Positions 25,583 through 35,052 of a stretch of DNA of 64,000 nucleotides are shown piece after piece; the stretch's first letter is position 1; each line of letters opens with the position of its first letter. The DNA is taken from NCBI GenBank assembly GCA_023439185.1, contig JAEXOR010000014.1, forward strand, positions 1 to 64,000, given 5' to 3'. The DNA is from Bacillota bacterium (GTDB lineage: Bacteria; Bacillota; Desulfotomaculia; Desulfotomaculales; Desulfallaceae). The notes below the pieces were generated by a model, which did no database searches, was not told the origin of the DNA, and saw only the letters and a program-made list of their open reading frames with translations. Position numbers and translations under genes: made by a program.

Positions 25583-27394
25583 TTATTCTTCCACGATCAC
25601 AAAGGCGCTGGTTTTGGCCTCCGGATCAACCTTGCTTGCCGCTACAATTTCATAGGTTCCCGGTATGCTCGGAGCCTGGTACAACCCGTTCTGGTCGATC
25701 TTGCCGCCTTCTCCGTCCTTCACGCTCCAGGTGATCCCCTTATCCGCCGTCCCGATGACATCCGCCGTAAAATGCATTCTTTCCAATACCTTCATTTTGT
25801 AAATATCCGGATTGATTTTTATACTGACGACATCCTTGGAACGCAGGTCGGCGGTATCCCTGGTGACCTTGTAGGCGAACCAGCGCACTCTAAGCAGGTG
25901 CCCGTCCACGTGATCAAGGCACCTGACTCCGATCCGGAATGTGCCTGTGTCCGGATTGAGAATTCCGGCCACCTCCACTTTGGGCACACCTTTGCCTTCC
26001 TTTTTGGTATTGAAGACCTCTCCATTCCCGAACAACAGCTTCCTGCTCTCATTGTCGCCGAACTCCACCGCAAAGCTCAGGCTGACATTGCCGATGCCCA
26101 GGTTATGGGGCACTTCCTCGGAAAAATATCTGGCGTTTACCCGGATAGTGCCCGACAGGGGCACCTCAACAACCCCGGAAGAAGTGGCGTAGTCATATGC
26201 TTCGGAGGAGGGCAGGCCAAAATGGAAGTTCATCTCTTTCTTCTGGGTGTTGTATTGAACCGAAACCTCAGGTTTTTGCCAGTATTTTAACATCCGGACA
26301 TCCGTGGTCACATGCTGGCTCAATTCTTCCCAGGCGGAACCGGTGATTTGATTTCCGCCTTTGTTGCCGTCCGGTCCGGCTATTCGCTGCCCAAAGGGAA
26401 GGGGCGTGATTTTCTTGATGATGTGCGTACTGCCGGCACTGACATAATCGATCTTGGCCAGATAAACAGGCGTATCACCGCCCGACAACTGTTTCTCCAG
26501 GCTGCTGAGGTGAATATCCATCATTTGTTGATAACTTACCGGACTGCCGCATAAGTAAATTTCCTGCCTCAAAGGCAGTTCCAGTTGGTCTCTGAAGTCG
26601 CCCATGCCCCAAACCAGGGTTGCGTTTCCTTTGCCGAAGGGCACCTGCATATCGGATATGGCGGCGGCCTGCAGAGGATAATTAAGAATATAAATATCGC
26701 TGTCCGAATTCTTATCTTCATTAAATACGATCCGGATATCGCTGCTGTTGTCCTGGCCTTTGATATAGGCCGACTCAAAGGAATAGGTAAAGGACAAAGG
26801 CGGCAGCCCCGTCCCTTTTAACACCACATATTTGATAGTAAACTCCTGGTTGGCCAGGATAACGGCCGGCGTGATTTGATAAATGGATAGACCCTTGCCT
26901 GTATAAAGGGTCTGGACATGGTTCTTGCCCGCTGCTCCGAAAAGGATCTCCATATCCGGTTCGGCGGTATCCAAGTATAGCCTGAAGCTTTCCTCGATTT
27001 TGTTGAACTGCCGGCTTTCGTTGTCCGCCGCGCCGATATTGTTGACGGGTTCTTTCAGCTCCTCTTCATACTCAAGACAAAGATAAGCCTGCTCGTGGCC
27101 GGTCAATCTCTCAAATCCTTCTATCATTTGCAGCTTGCGGATAATGGGAGATTCAACGACAATCTCCCGGCCGGAATAGTCCAGCGCCAGGCCGGTTTCA
27201 ACGGATAAAGAGGTGTCGTCATTGCGATACACGCCCAGCCCGCAGACGACCCCGGCCCCGAAAACACAGCGATTGACCAGGCGCCGCTTATTATTGTAAT
27301 ATTTCTGTTCCGCGTCAAAGTCTCTGGCCGTCAGCATCTTGCCATGGTAATAACGGTTCCGCTCTAAAGGAAACAGGCTTTTATTCTTCATCAT
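25583..27394 (-). CDS. Candidate tail-fibre / baseplate appendage with Ig-like C-terminus
   Basis: 603 residues from ATG 27394, with TTGGAGG 5 bases upstream; overlaps the previous gene by 14 bases. The N-terminal motif RNRYYHGKMLTARDFDAEQ, then RRLVNRCVFGAGVVCGLGV and SGREIVVESP, is a conserved module found beside tail-I and baseplate-J genes in tail-like clusters. The centre is beta-rich with no recognised domain. The last 90 residues form a bacterial Ig-like domain (GITWSVKDGEGGKIDQNGLY, then GTYEIVAASKVD). The size, Ig-like tip and position right after the baseplate genes fit an Afp13-like fibre or a spoke-like adaptor. It has no signal peptide, as expected for a cytoplasmically assembled particle. 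Confidence 0.6.
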   Translation of the reverse strand: MMKNKSLFPLERNRYYHGKMLTARDFDAEQKYYNNKRRLVNRCVFGAGVVCGLGVYRNDDTSLSVETGLALDYSGREIVVESPIIRKLQMIEGFERLTGHEQAYLCLEYEEELKEPVNNIGAADNESRQFNKIEESFRLYLDTAEPDMEILFGAAGKNHVQTLYTGKGLSIYQITPAVILANQEFTIKYVVLKGTGLPPLSFTYSFESAYIKGQDNSSDIRIVFNEDKNSDSDIYILNYPLQAAAISDMQVPFGKGNATLVWGMGDFRDQLELPLRQEIYLCGSPVSYQQMMDIHLSSLEKQLSGGDTPVYLAKIDYVSAGSTHIIKKITPLPFGQRIAGPDGNKGGNQITGSAWEELSQHVTTDVRMLKYWQKPEVSVQYNTQKKEMNFHFGLPSSEAYDYATSSGVVEVPLSGTIRVNARYFSEEVPHNLGIGNVSLSFAVEFGDNESRKLLFGNGEVFNTKKEGKGVPKVEVAGILNPDTGTFRIGVRCLDHVDGHLLRVRWFAYKVTRDTADLRSKDVVSIKINPDIYKMKVLERMHFTADVIGTADKGITWSVKDGEGGKIDQNGLYQAPSIPGTYEIVAASKVDPEAKTSAFVIVEE

Positions 27395-28541
27395 AGTTTC
27401 CTCCAATCAAGGTATCGTGAGATATTTCAATATTCTCATCTACACTCCCAAAGGTATATTCGCCAACCAGTGAGTTAACGCCGAGATAGGTATGCTTGCC
27501 GAGAATGGTGCCCCGTCTCAGGCGGATGATCACTACCTCGGTATGGGCCGGAATACCGCTTTTTAATTTTTCCAGAAAACGGCCGGCATTCCGGACCCTG
27601 TCCCAGGCTTCCTCCGAGAGCAAGATAAAAAACCGGTAAGGGTTGGAGCCGAACAACTCCTCGTATATTTCCCTGTCTTTGCCCTGCCGCATCTGTTTAT
27701 AATCGAAATACTCAATAATTCTTGGACGCTCCCCCAGCTCGCGTTCCACAAAGCTTTCCAGGCCCGGTTTGGTGCCGATGGTGCAATACTCGGGCATAAC
27801 GGCCGCAATTCGTTCCCGGAGCTCAATATCCCCCAGCTCCCTGATACCCTGGAGGTCTACCCAACCTGCCAGGTAGCGCAGCATCTCCCCTCCGGCAATG
27901 GCGTAATCCAGCTTTTCACTGATCCGGTTTACACTTTCTTCAATGTCAAAGAAAATACTGTCGAAGATCTCCATGAACCGCTGAAAAAAAGTATCGTTCT
28001 CTTTATTGTCCCTGTATATCTCCGGCAGATAACGGATGATTTTTTCATCCGTCCAAAGCAGCTTGATTTTGGAGAGCTGGAAGTCCCGGGGCTGCGGCAC
28101 CAGAAACTCCAATTTAAGCCACAGGTAACGCCCCCGGGCATTAATCAGGCCGTCCGTGGAGCCGGTAAAAGCAGTTTTAAAAAGCGGGGCCAGTTCCTTC
28201 AGCCCCCGGCCGGGGTCCTTTTGGGCGGCTTTGATATATTCGTCCAGGTTAACCGGGTTATCTCCCAGCAGTATAGTCCTGCTGTCCGCAGTAAAACAGG
28301 CCACCTTGAGCAGGGAATTCTCCGGCATGCCGGCTTCGATGCGCACGCTTTCCCATTGAAAATCCTGTTCCGTACTGTCAATGGAGCCGGTGATGAGCAC
28401 TCCGGTGGCCAGCATTCCGTATTCACTTGACCGGCTGTCCGCAAACACAACCTGGTGTTCCCTGGTTTCGAAATTCACCAGCAGGCTGCGTTTCCATTCC
28501 CTGGTCCGGTTAAGGGTTATATACATTCGGCCTCTGTTCAT
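27381..28541 (-). CDS. Baseplate tail protein (TIGR02242 / P2 gpI-like)
   Basis: 386 residues. The central part is the phage tail protein I-like domain: RYLPEIYRDNKENDTFFQRF, then FLDSIFF-type IFDSIFFDIEESVNRISEKL, LAGWVDLQG and the ERIAAVMPEYCTIGTKPGLESF helix pair, the pattern of TIGR02242 proteins in eCIS and Myxo/Strepto clusters. The C-terminal 50 residues are short beta repeats (GKHTYLGVNSLVGEYTFGSV), a small beta-helix-like tip. The N-terminal 170 residues are beta-rich and unassigned. It probably joins the baseplate wedge and holds the fibre encoded next, with which it overlaps by 14 bases. Confidence 0.8.
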   Translation of the reverse strand: MNRGRMYITLNRTREWKRSLLVNFETREHQVVFADSRSSEYGMLATGVLITGSIDSTEQDFQWESVRIEAGMPENSLLKVACFTADSRTILLGDNPVNLDEYIKAAQKDPGRGLKELAPLFKTAFTGSTDGLINARGRYLWLKLEFLVPQPRDFQLSKIKLLWTDEKIIRYLPEIYRDNKENDTFFQRFMEIFDSIFFDIEESVNRISEKLDYAIAGGEMLRYLAGWVDLQGIRELGDIELRERIAAVMPEYCTIGTKPGLESFVERELGERPRIIEYFDYKQMRQGKDREIYEELFGSNPYRFFILLSEEAWDRVRNAGRFLEKLKSGIPAHTEVVIIRLRRGTILGKHTYLGVNSLVGEYTFGSVDENIEISHDTLIGGNYDEE

Positions 28542-28581
28542 GTCCGCTTTTTACCTCGCATTTTTGGGGTTTCCAGGGTTT

Positions 28582-30756
28582 TTAAATAAAAGTACGGATT
28601 TGTATATCGCCCGGATAGGGAAGCCCATGCGGCGGCAGGATGATATTCCCGTCCTTATCCAGATAGCTTTCACCGTTTTTGACTCCGAGGGTCAATTTTT
28701 TCACCTGGATGATGCCGGGCGCCTCGCCGATTTTCATCGCCAGGACGGTCTCCAGTACCGGCTGCCCGAAGGCGGGCTTTCCTCCGGCGATCCCCTCCCG
28801 CAGTCCTTCAAAGTATCTTTCCACGGCCCTTTTCAGGTTCTCCTCCAGGTTATCCCGGCCGGCGCCGTCCACCATGACCTCCGCATAAAGGGAAATTTTG
28901 ACATAAGAAGGTCCGATCACTTTCAAATTGGTGGTAATCAGCCGGTATTGCTCCAGATGATGGCGAATGGCCAGCAAAAAGCGGCTGTCCGGCTCCGGAA
29001 AAGGTTCTTCACTGTAGGGCAAAGCGACAATGGTCACTGTGGCGGCCGTCTGCTTGTCTCCCACTACTTTGCTGTCGGGGTCATAGTAAGGAATAGCCCG
29101 CACCCCCCTAACCCTGAGCCCGGGGGTTGCCGCCGCCAGTGTTTCGTAATCCGCCGCGGTCACCGCCCTGACCCGCTGTTTCATCGACATTTTGAACCGT
29201 TCCAGGGCAGTCTTGACGCTTTCTTCGTCACTGCCGCCCCGGGCCGGATACAAGCCGGCCGGCAGCAGTTCAACACCCTGATACTCCAGCGGGCTAAAAT
29301 CCTGAACCCCTATGTTGCCTCCATGCCCCTTCGTCACGGCGCAGCCGGTAACCATGATGTTGTTTTCTCCCGCCAGAGGTACCGCGCCATGCTCATTATC
29401 GCCAAAAACCACCTCTTCGGTCAGACTGTCGTAGGTAAAGCACCGGTCATAGGGGCCGGTTTGGGACAGATCGGCAACATACCGCCAGTCCGTCCAGCGT
29501 TTCGGCCCCGCTTCAGTTTCTTCGTAAACCATCACCGCCAGATGTTCTTTAAGCACGGTATCCCCGGCCTGAAAGGAGAACCTCTGGCAGGGCAAACCGG
29601 CGGAGTCGCCCAGGACCATCAGGCTGCCGAATTCAGCTTCATAGCACAAAATCCTGATATTTTCCGCTCCGTCCAAAGCCGGCTCCGGGGGCAGGTCCAT
29701 CAGCTTCAGCAAGGCGATTTCTTCTTTTTCCTCGCCGGCCCGGACCGTAATCTCAAAGTGGGGATAGTTTTGCCAGCCCAGGGCGTCACGCACAAAGACG
29801 AGGTGCTCTCCTCTTAAAGCCAGCCAGTTCCGGAGCTCCCAAACCGCTGCCCCGTCAATTTCCGGCATCATCAGGTCGATGGTCTCAGAGCGGGTCTGTC
29901 TTTGCAAGACCGGAACCGTATCTTTCCAGATCTGCGCCAGCCGGGGATTCTCCTCGCACCCTTTGCGCAACAGCCGGGCGCGCAGCCAGCAGCGGGCGGG
30001 GAGTTCCCCGCCCGGGCTCGCGGAATGAGTTTCACCGTTAATTTTAAAGATCAGCTCTCCGGACCGTGAAAACCCAAATGTATTGTCGGTCACTATTTGC
30101 ACCGGCTTGAACTCCAGGCCGGTTTTCCCCGCCGCTCCATATTCCCATAGAATGTCCCGGGGCGCCGGGCTGTCGCCCTGAAACGGATTTCTGGGCACAG
30201 GATAACCATCATCAATCTGGAAATACAGGGCGATCTCCCGGTCTTTTTCCAGGCGATCGAAGCCTAGATACAGGGCGCTTGATCCTTCCACCGGTTTGGC
30301 TCCAAAAACATGGCAGTAAATACCCGGTTCCCGGATCATGTCCCTGACGTCTTTGAAGACCGAGCCGTCGCCGACATAAATGTTTTCTATGCGCAGGCTG
30401 TTCAGACGCACGGAATCACGGCACTCAAAAACAATCTCCCTGGTTTGGAAGCGCATCCCCCGGGGGAGGGTCAGATCCGCTTCGCCGCCGGACAAACCCA
30501 GGCGGGTTTGCGCCGCCGCGGGCTCCCCCATCGTGACGCCCAACAGCTTCAGCATACTGGCGTAACTTCGGGTGGAAATCCGGTTTAAATGATATTGCTG
30601 CATTTCCTTAAGCCAGGCGAAAAGCTCCAGGATGGTGATCCCCGGGTCATGCTCGTTTAAATCCGTCCACTGGGGATAGATTACCGGAATGCGGCGCCTG
30701 GCCGTTTCCATAATGTCCTGAAAGGTTTGATCATCATAGTTGGGTAGAGTAATCAT
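28582..30756 (-). CDS. Baseplate assembly protein, TIGR02243 / gpJ-like (Afp11/12 type)
   Basis: 724 residues from ATG 30756 (GAGGTG close upstream). The N-terminus has the diagnostic YPQWTDLNEHDPGITILELFAWL and HLNRIS segments of TIGR02243 baseplate proteins; the middle carries long beta-rich insertions; the C-terminal 300 residues are the baseplate J-like domain (RVRAVTAADYETLAAATPGLRV; VVGDKQTAATVTIVALP). In Afp-type particles such proteins form the gp6/gp7-like wedges around the hub. It follows the larger paralogue by 60 bases and precedes the tail-I gene by 40. Confidence 0.85.
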   Translation of the reverse strand: MITLPNYDDQTFQDIMETARRRIPVIYPQWTDLNEHDPGITILELFAWLKEMQQYHLNRISTRSYASMLKLLGVTMGEPAAAQTRLGLSGGEADLTLPRGMRFQTREIVFECRDSVRLNSLRIENIYVGDGSVFKDVRDMIREPGIYCHVFGAKPVEGSSALYLGFDRLEKDREIALYFQIDDGYPVPRNPFQGDSPAPRDILWEYGAAGKTGLEFKPVQIVTDNTFGFSRSGELIFKINGETHSASPGGELPARCWLRARLLRKGCEENPRLAQIWKDTVPVLQRQTRSETIDLMMPEIDGAAVWELRNWLALRGEHLVFVRDALGWQNYPHFEITVRAGEEKEEIALLKLMDLPPEPALDGAENIRILCYEAEFGSLMVLGDSAGLPCQRFSFQAGDTVLKEHLAVMVYEETEAGPKRWTDWRYVADLSQTGPYDRCFTYDSLTEEVVFGDNEHGAVPLAGENNIMVTGCAVTKGHGGNIGVQDFSPLEYQGVELLPAGLYPARGGSDEESVKTALERFKMSMKQRVRAVTAADYETLAAATPGLRVRGVRAIPYYDPDSKVVGDKQTAATVTIVALPYSEEPFPEPDSRFLLAIRHHLEQYRLITTNLKVIGPSYVKISLYAEVMVDGAGRDNLEENLKRAVERYFEGLREGIAGGKPAFGQPVLETVLAMKIGEAPGIIQVKKLTLGVKNGESYLDKDGNIILPPHGLPYPGDIQIRTFI

Positions 30757-30816
30757 TTGCACCTCATCACATTCAAGGGAAGTTCGAAAGGTCCGCGCTC
30801 CTTTTCAAACACTGAT

Positions 30817-33800
30817 TTACAAAATCTTCACCGTGTGCTCACCGCTGGCCGCCACGACGTACTTGAGCCGGAGCTCCGTGTCCAGCGGTATAATCTTCAG
30901 CTCGTTCCCGTCGTAATAACGGCCTTCAAGAATTACTTCCTGTATCCCGGCCACATTTTTGACATTCCTGAGCAAGCTGAAGAAATCCCTGACTGTAGGT
31001 ATTTCCTCAATTTTCAGCCGGTTGCCGCCGGCCGGCCCCGGACTCAAATAACCCTTAATGGTTTCGACAATCTCCTGCTCCACTTCAGCGGCAAATTCAT
31101 ATACGTCCAGGTAAACCGACACCGTGGCGCTGATGCGCATCACCACAGCCGGCACCACCGCGAATCTGCCGCCGGCCAGGAGCTCGCAGCTTACCCGTTC
31201 GTTCATGTATTGCTCTATTCTTTCGCAGAGCTTCAGGCTGTACATTCTATTTTCGATATCATTGGGCGCCACCGCCAGGGTCACATAGCCCCAGGCCTGC
31301 TGCCCCAGCCGGTCATAATTGGCCACGCATTTAACGTCGTTGATTTCGGAAAACTGCTCCAGGACGATACTCTCAAAATCCGAAGCCGTCACCGCCCGGC
31401 CGCGATGCCGCAATTTTTTCGGTCCGACCCGCTCCAGGGTTTTTAAATCATGCCGGTCGCTCCCACCGCAGGTCATATCCAGGTTGGTTACCCGATCTAT
31501 ATAAGGAATCCCGACGATAAGCCCTTCAATGCTGCCTTCCGGCAAATTTCCCCTTTTTCCTCCCCCGAAGGAATAGTCCACCCTGATATTGGCTTCCTTT
31601 CCCGGAGAAGGCACTTTACCGTTTTTCCCATTGCCGAAGGTTATCTTCCCTGTGTTGCCGTCCAGCATATAATGACGGCTGTCGTCCGTTGAATGAATAA
31701 AAGATGCGCAGCGTTCCCATTTGACCCAGGCTTCGCTGATATGCTGCTCGCTATTGTATTGAACGGTAATCAGGTCCGGTTTATTTTCCAGCAGCTCCGA
31801 CAGCTCCGCTTTACTGATGTCACTGAACTCGTTAACCCATAGTTCACACTCCAGTACCGGATGATTGGCCAGGACAATTTGCTTGTCCGGTTCGAAAAGT
31901 CCGGCCTGGAACATCTCATTTAATACCGTTTGTTTTTGAATGATTTCCACCGCGTTGGGGATAATTTTCCGGATCAGTGGACCCGGGTCCGTTCTTTCGG
32001 CAAACTTCAGGTTCTTGTCCACAATCCGCAGCCAATAACCCTCCCGCCCGAAAACGGCGCTCTTTTTAAAATCCCTGGGGGCATAGACGGAGATAATGCC
32101 GTCCTTCTCCAGGCCTTCCGTCCGGTCATTGAACTTCAGTTCACTCCAAACTCCGTCACCCTTCACATCCCGGGTCAGGTAATCAATACCCAGCATACAT
32201 TTGGATTTGCTCCGGCCTTCCGTCAAGAAATACAGATGGATTGGGTAACCGGTGGGCGGCAAATCAAAGGCCAGATACACCCCATGAACATTTTCCCGCA
32301 TCGGCTCAAACAACCTCAGGTCGGTCCGGGAATTTGGCGCGTCATAGAGGGTTCGCTCACAGTTATTCTCCGCAAAGACCTTTTCCGCCGGTCTTAAAGC
32401 GCCCTGGTAGTCAAAATCCAGAGACACGGCTTCCACATACGGTAAGAGCAATTGGGCAAAAAGGGAAAAATTATTCTCCACTTCCACGATCCGGGCTCTA
32501 ATCCAGTACCCCTCGATGGAATTCTGCAGGCTTTCGGCTATGTCCTCGGGGCATTGGAAGGAGATCCGCTTTTTAAAGGCGCCCTCGCCCCCCCGGAAAG
32601 GATTTAGCTCCCCTTCCACCTTTAAATGCGCCCAACCGGCCCCGTTCCAATATTCCCAGGCCACCCGCGCTATATAAATGGGGTCGGGGGCGGCGATTGG
32701 CTGATCCGTCTTTTCCACCACATACTTGCGATAAAAATTATACTGGGAAATTTCCTGGGGATTCCCCGTCTGTCTGGTCACTGTTCTTAAATCAAATTCA
32801 ATATTAATTCGGGCGCCGCGCTTGGAAAAAACCTCCCCGGAAGAAATATAAAAGCAGTCATACGGCATAAGCTGATTGCCGAAGCAATAGCCTCCCTCTC
32901 CGGGGTCAATGGACAGGTCATTGGCATAGAGCTGCTCGGGCGTGATGTGTACACCCTGTTTTTCCTTGTGCAGGTAAGAGCTGCCCAACCGGACCGAGTT
33001 CATTACAATCTCGTCCGTCTTGCCGCCGGCAATCATCGTACAGTTAATCCACCGCTGTTCTTCTTCCGTGGGATCGCCTGCCAGTATTTGCCGGCATATC
33101 GGCAAGTTGTTATCCTTAACCAGGCGCAATTTCCCGGCGGCGACGGAAACCCGGTCAAAGAGCTGCCGGCCGGTCCCGTCATAGAAAGACCACCGGGCAA
33201 AGGCGGGGTCCGCCAGGCGGGCAAGATACTCTTCATTTAAATAGCTCAAAGTGGTGTTTTCAATACTCAGCGTAATCTCGGCGGGACTGACTAAATTTAA
33301 AATGTCATTGCCCGCCAGGGCAAAATGGTGGCGCTGGATGTTCTTTTCCGCCGCGGGATTGAAAAACCTGACCGGGGCCTCCTCCGGGTGCAATTCCTCA
33401 ATAATATCCTCCCGGGGGTTGATGGAGTAAAGGCCGGTGATCTTCGCGGGTATGCTGCTGAAGTCCCTGGTTGTTTCAAAGATCACCCGGGTATCCTCTT
33501 TCCCAGCCTGTTCCTTCGTGAGATCACAATAAAGCTGGGTGCCCCGCTTTACAACCACGCTCCGTTCCATACCTTCCGCCGGTTCAAATCCGGCTATACC
33601 CACGGCCGGGGTCGTGGCCAGGGCCGCAACTTCGAGCATATTCAAAAATGCAAGGTAATGCTTGTAAGGCATTCTATTCAGCCTGTCGATTGTCTCCCCA
33701 AACATAAGCGCAAATAACTCGGCTAAAGCGGCTCCCCCGTCCGTCTCGTCCGGTTCATATTTCCATTCGGGCGTATAAACCCGCGCTTTTTGCCTGACGG

Positions 33801-33849
33801 TTTTTAAAAGATCCGCCGCTTTTCTGGGGTCCAGCATGGGTATACTCAT
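30817..33849 (-). CDS. Large baseplate wedge protein (Afp11-like, J domain)
   Basis: 1010 residues, the largest gene in the window, ATGA overlap with gp25. The first 60 residues (KAADLLKTVRQKARVYTPEW; GGAALAELFALMFGETIDRL) and the HYLAFLNML segment are the family's N-terminal helical domain. The final third is baseplate J-like (GPKKLRHRGRAVTASDFESIV, then WGYVTLAVAPNDIENRMYS). The VDYSFGGGKRGNLPEGSIEGL segment matches the usual pre-J strand. This is the main wedge that links hub, gp25 and sheath. Its two-copy arrangement with the TIGR02243 gene matches Afp11/Afp12. Confidence 0.85.
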   Translation of the reverse strand: MSIPMLDPRKAADLLKTVRQKARVYTPEWKYEPDETDGGAALAELFALMFGETIDRLNRMPYKHYLAFLNMLEVAALATTPAVGIAGFEPAEGMERSVVVKRGTQLYCDLTKEQAGKEDTRVIFETTRDFSSIPAKITGLYSINPREDIIEELHPEEAPVRFFNPAAEKNIQRHHFALAGNDILNLVSPAEITLSIENTTLSYLNEEYLARLADPAFARWSFYDGTGRQLFDRVSVAAGKLRLVKDNNLPICRQILAGDPTEEEQRWINCTMIAGGKTDEIVMNSVRLGSSYLHKEKQGVHITPEQLYANDLSIDPGEGGYCFGNQLMPYDCFYISSGEVFSKRGARINIEFDLRTVTRQTGNPQEISQYNFYRKYVVEKTDQPIAAPDPIYIARVAWEYWNGAGWAHLKVEGELNPFRGGEGAFKKRISFQCPEDIAESLQNSIEGYWIRARIVEVENNFSLFAQLLLPYVEAVSLDFDYQGALRPAEKVFAENNCERTLYDAPNSRTDLRLFEPMRENVHGVYLAFDLPPTGYPIHLYFLTEGRSKSKCMLGIDYLTRDVKGDGVWSELKFNDRTEGLEKDGIISVYAPRDFKKSAVFGREGYWLRIVDKNLKFAERTDPGPLIRKIIPNAVEIIQKQTVLNEMFQAGLFEPDKQIVLANHPVLECELWVNEFSDISKAELSELLENKPDLITVQYNSEQHISEAWVKWERCASFIHSTDDSRHYMLDGNTGKITFGNGKNGKVPSPGKEANIRVDYSFGGGKRGNLPEGSIEGLIVGIPYIDRVTNLDMTCGGSDRHDLKTLERVGPKKLRHRGRAVTASDFESIVLEQFSEINDVKCVANYDRLGQQAWGYVTLAVAPNDIENRMYSLKLCERIEQYMNERVSCELLAGGRFAVVPAVVMRISATVSVYLDVYEFAAEVEQEIVETIKGYLSPGPAGGNRLKIEEIPTVRDFFSLLRNVKNVAGIQEVILEGRYYDGNELKIIPLDTELRLKYVVAASGEHTVKIL

Positions 33850-34259
33850 GATCCCGCCCCCTCTAAAATATAGAACGGGTAGACCATGTTAAACAGATTG
33901 TTGGTCGTCCGCACCACATACCGGATGTTTACGATAACCACGCTTTTATCCCCGCCGTCGTTGTTAATCTCCACTTCAATATTCCTAATGCGGGGTTCAA
34001 ACTTTTCCAAAGCGTCCCGGATCTCAATTTCAAACGCCGCTATGTTTTCCAGCCTGCTGGCAGAAAAAACAAAATTGCTGGCGGTTGATCCAAACTCGGG
34101 CATCATGACCCGCTCCCCGACACTGGTCTTTAAAATTATTTCAATGGCTTCCCTGATATCTTCTTCGTGCTCCACCATGGCAATCTTACCGGTTTGCGCG
34201 TCCACGGAAAAAGGGAATTTAAAACCCCGACCCAGAAAGCTCTTAGAATCTCTTTCCAC
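33846..34259 (-). CDS. gp25/gpW-like baseplate protein (Afp9 type)
   Basis: 137 residues from GTG 34259 with AAGGAGG 11 bases upstream. Typical gp25 features: GRGFKFPFSVDAQTGKIAM at the start, then EEDIREAIEIILKTSVGERVMMPEFG, which carries the E-P-R-like motif that nucleates sheath assembly, and the REIEVEINNDG-type final strand NIEVEIN. gp25 proteins seat the first sheath ring on the baseplate. Its position between spike and large wedge genes matches phage and eCIS gene order. Confidence 0.88.
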   Translation of the reverse strand: MERDSKSFLGRGFKFPFSVDAQTGKIAMVEHEEDIREAIEIILKTSVGERVMMPEFGSTASNFVFSASRLENIAAFEIEIRDALEKFEPRIRNIEVEINNDGGDKSVVIVNIRYVVRTTNNLFNMVYPFYILEGAGS

Positions 34260-34275
34260 TATCCCGTGTACCTCC

Positions 34276-35034
34276 TTAGTTCAATTTCAGCATCGCACCC
34301 TTGACTGAAGTAATACCGCCGCTCTGAATATCCACCTGGGCGTTTCCTTTGATGGTGGACTTGGCCGTGGCATTAACCTCAATCTGGGCGCCCTCCAGTT
34401 TGATTGCCTGCTTCCCTTCGATCTTGACGTTTCCCGCCGCCCCGTCAATCACTATCTGGGCGCTGCTCCCCACCTTGATCGTTAATTTATTCTTGCAAAC
34501 GATAGTGACTTCTCCCTTACCGCCGTCCAAAGTAACGCTGTTATCCTTGTCGGTTAACTCAACAAGCTGCTTTTCATCATTCAGGACAACCTGTCTTTCC
34601 TTGGGCGTCTTGATGGTTATGGTTTCCTTGTCCTTAACGTCGGAAAGCTCAATGGTGCTGTTATTGGGCGTTTTAATCTGGTAAACCTCATTTTTTCCGT
34701 CCTTCAGCCGCTGCGGAGGTTCCGCCAGTTTGCCCCAAATACTGCCGATAATGTAAGGCCTGCGAATATCTCCGTTTTCAAAAAGCACCAGCACGATATC
34801 CCCGACGTTAGGCATAAAATAAAAACCGCACTCATTACCCCCGAAAGGCGTCATTACATAAGCCCAGTCCAGTTCGAGCGCCTCCGTGTTGGCGGTGATG
34901 AATTCGCATTTGATCCGGTCTAGATTTTCAGGATCCTTGATATTGGTCACCTTGGCCAGGGTAATCCCGACCCTGGCGCCGTTGGATTGGTCCTCCGCCG
35001 ACGCGGGTGTGATAAGCTGTTCAAATATGGACAT
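34276..35034 (-). CDS. gpV/gp5-like central spike protein (VgrG C-half)
   Basis: 252 residues, GGAGGGG before ATG 35034. After a short N-terminus comes an OB-fold (RVGITLAKVTNIKDPENLDRI; FYFMPNVGDIVLVLFENGD; RPYIIGSIWG), then about 130 residues of beta-helix made of short repeats (KDKETITIKTPKERQVVLND; GAQIEVNATAKSTIKGNAQV). This is the gp5/gpV spike of contractile tails, which forms a trimeric needle. In Afp8 and T6SS VgrG it is fused to the hub domain; here hub and spike are separate genes as in P2. No lysozyme domain is present. Confidence 0.88.
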   Translation of the reverse strand: MSIFEQLITPASAEDQSNGARVGITLAKVTNIKDPENLDRIKCEFITANTEALELDWAYVMTPFGGNECGFYFMPNVGDIVLVLFENGDIRRPYIIGSIWGKLAEPPQRLKDGKNEVYQIKTPNNSTIELSDVKDKETITIKTPKERQVVLNDEKQLVELTDKDNSVTLDGGKGEVTIVCKNKLTIKVGSSAQIVIDGAAGNVKIEGKQAIKLEGAQIEVNATAKSTIKGNAQVDIQSGGITSVKGAMLKLN

Positions 35035-35052
35035 TTTGCCCCTCCAGTGTCG

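Noticed and set aside
28381..29817. 478-aa open frame on the + strand
   Set aside because: Antisense shadow of the TIGR02243 baseplate gene; composition (His/Arg/Gln-rich) is typical of a reversed frame.
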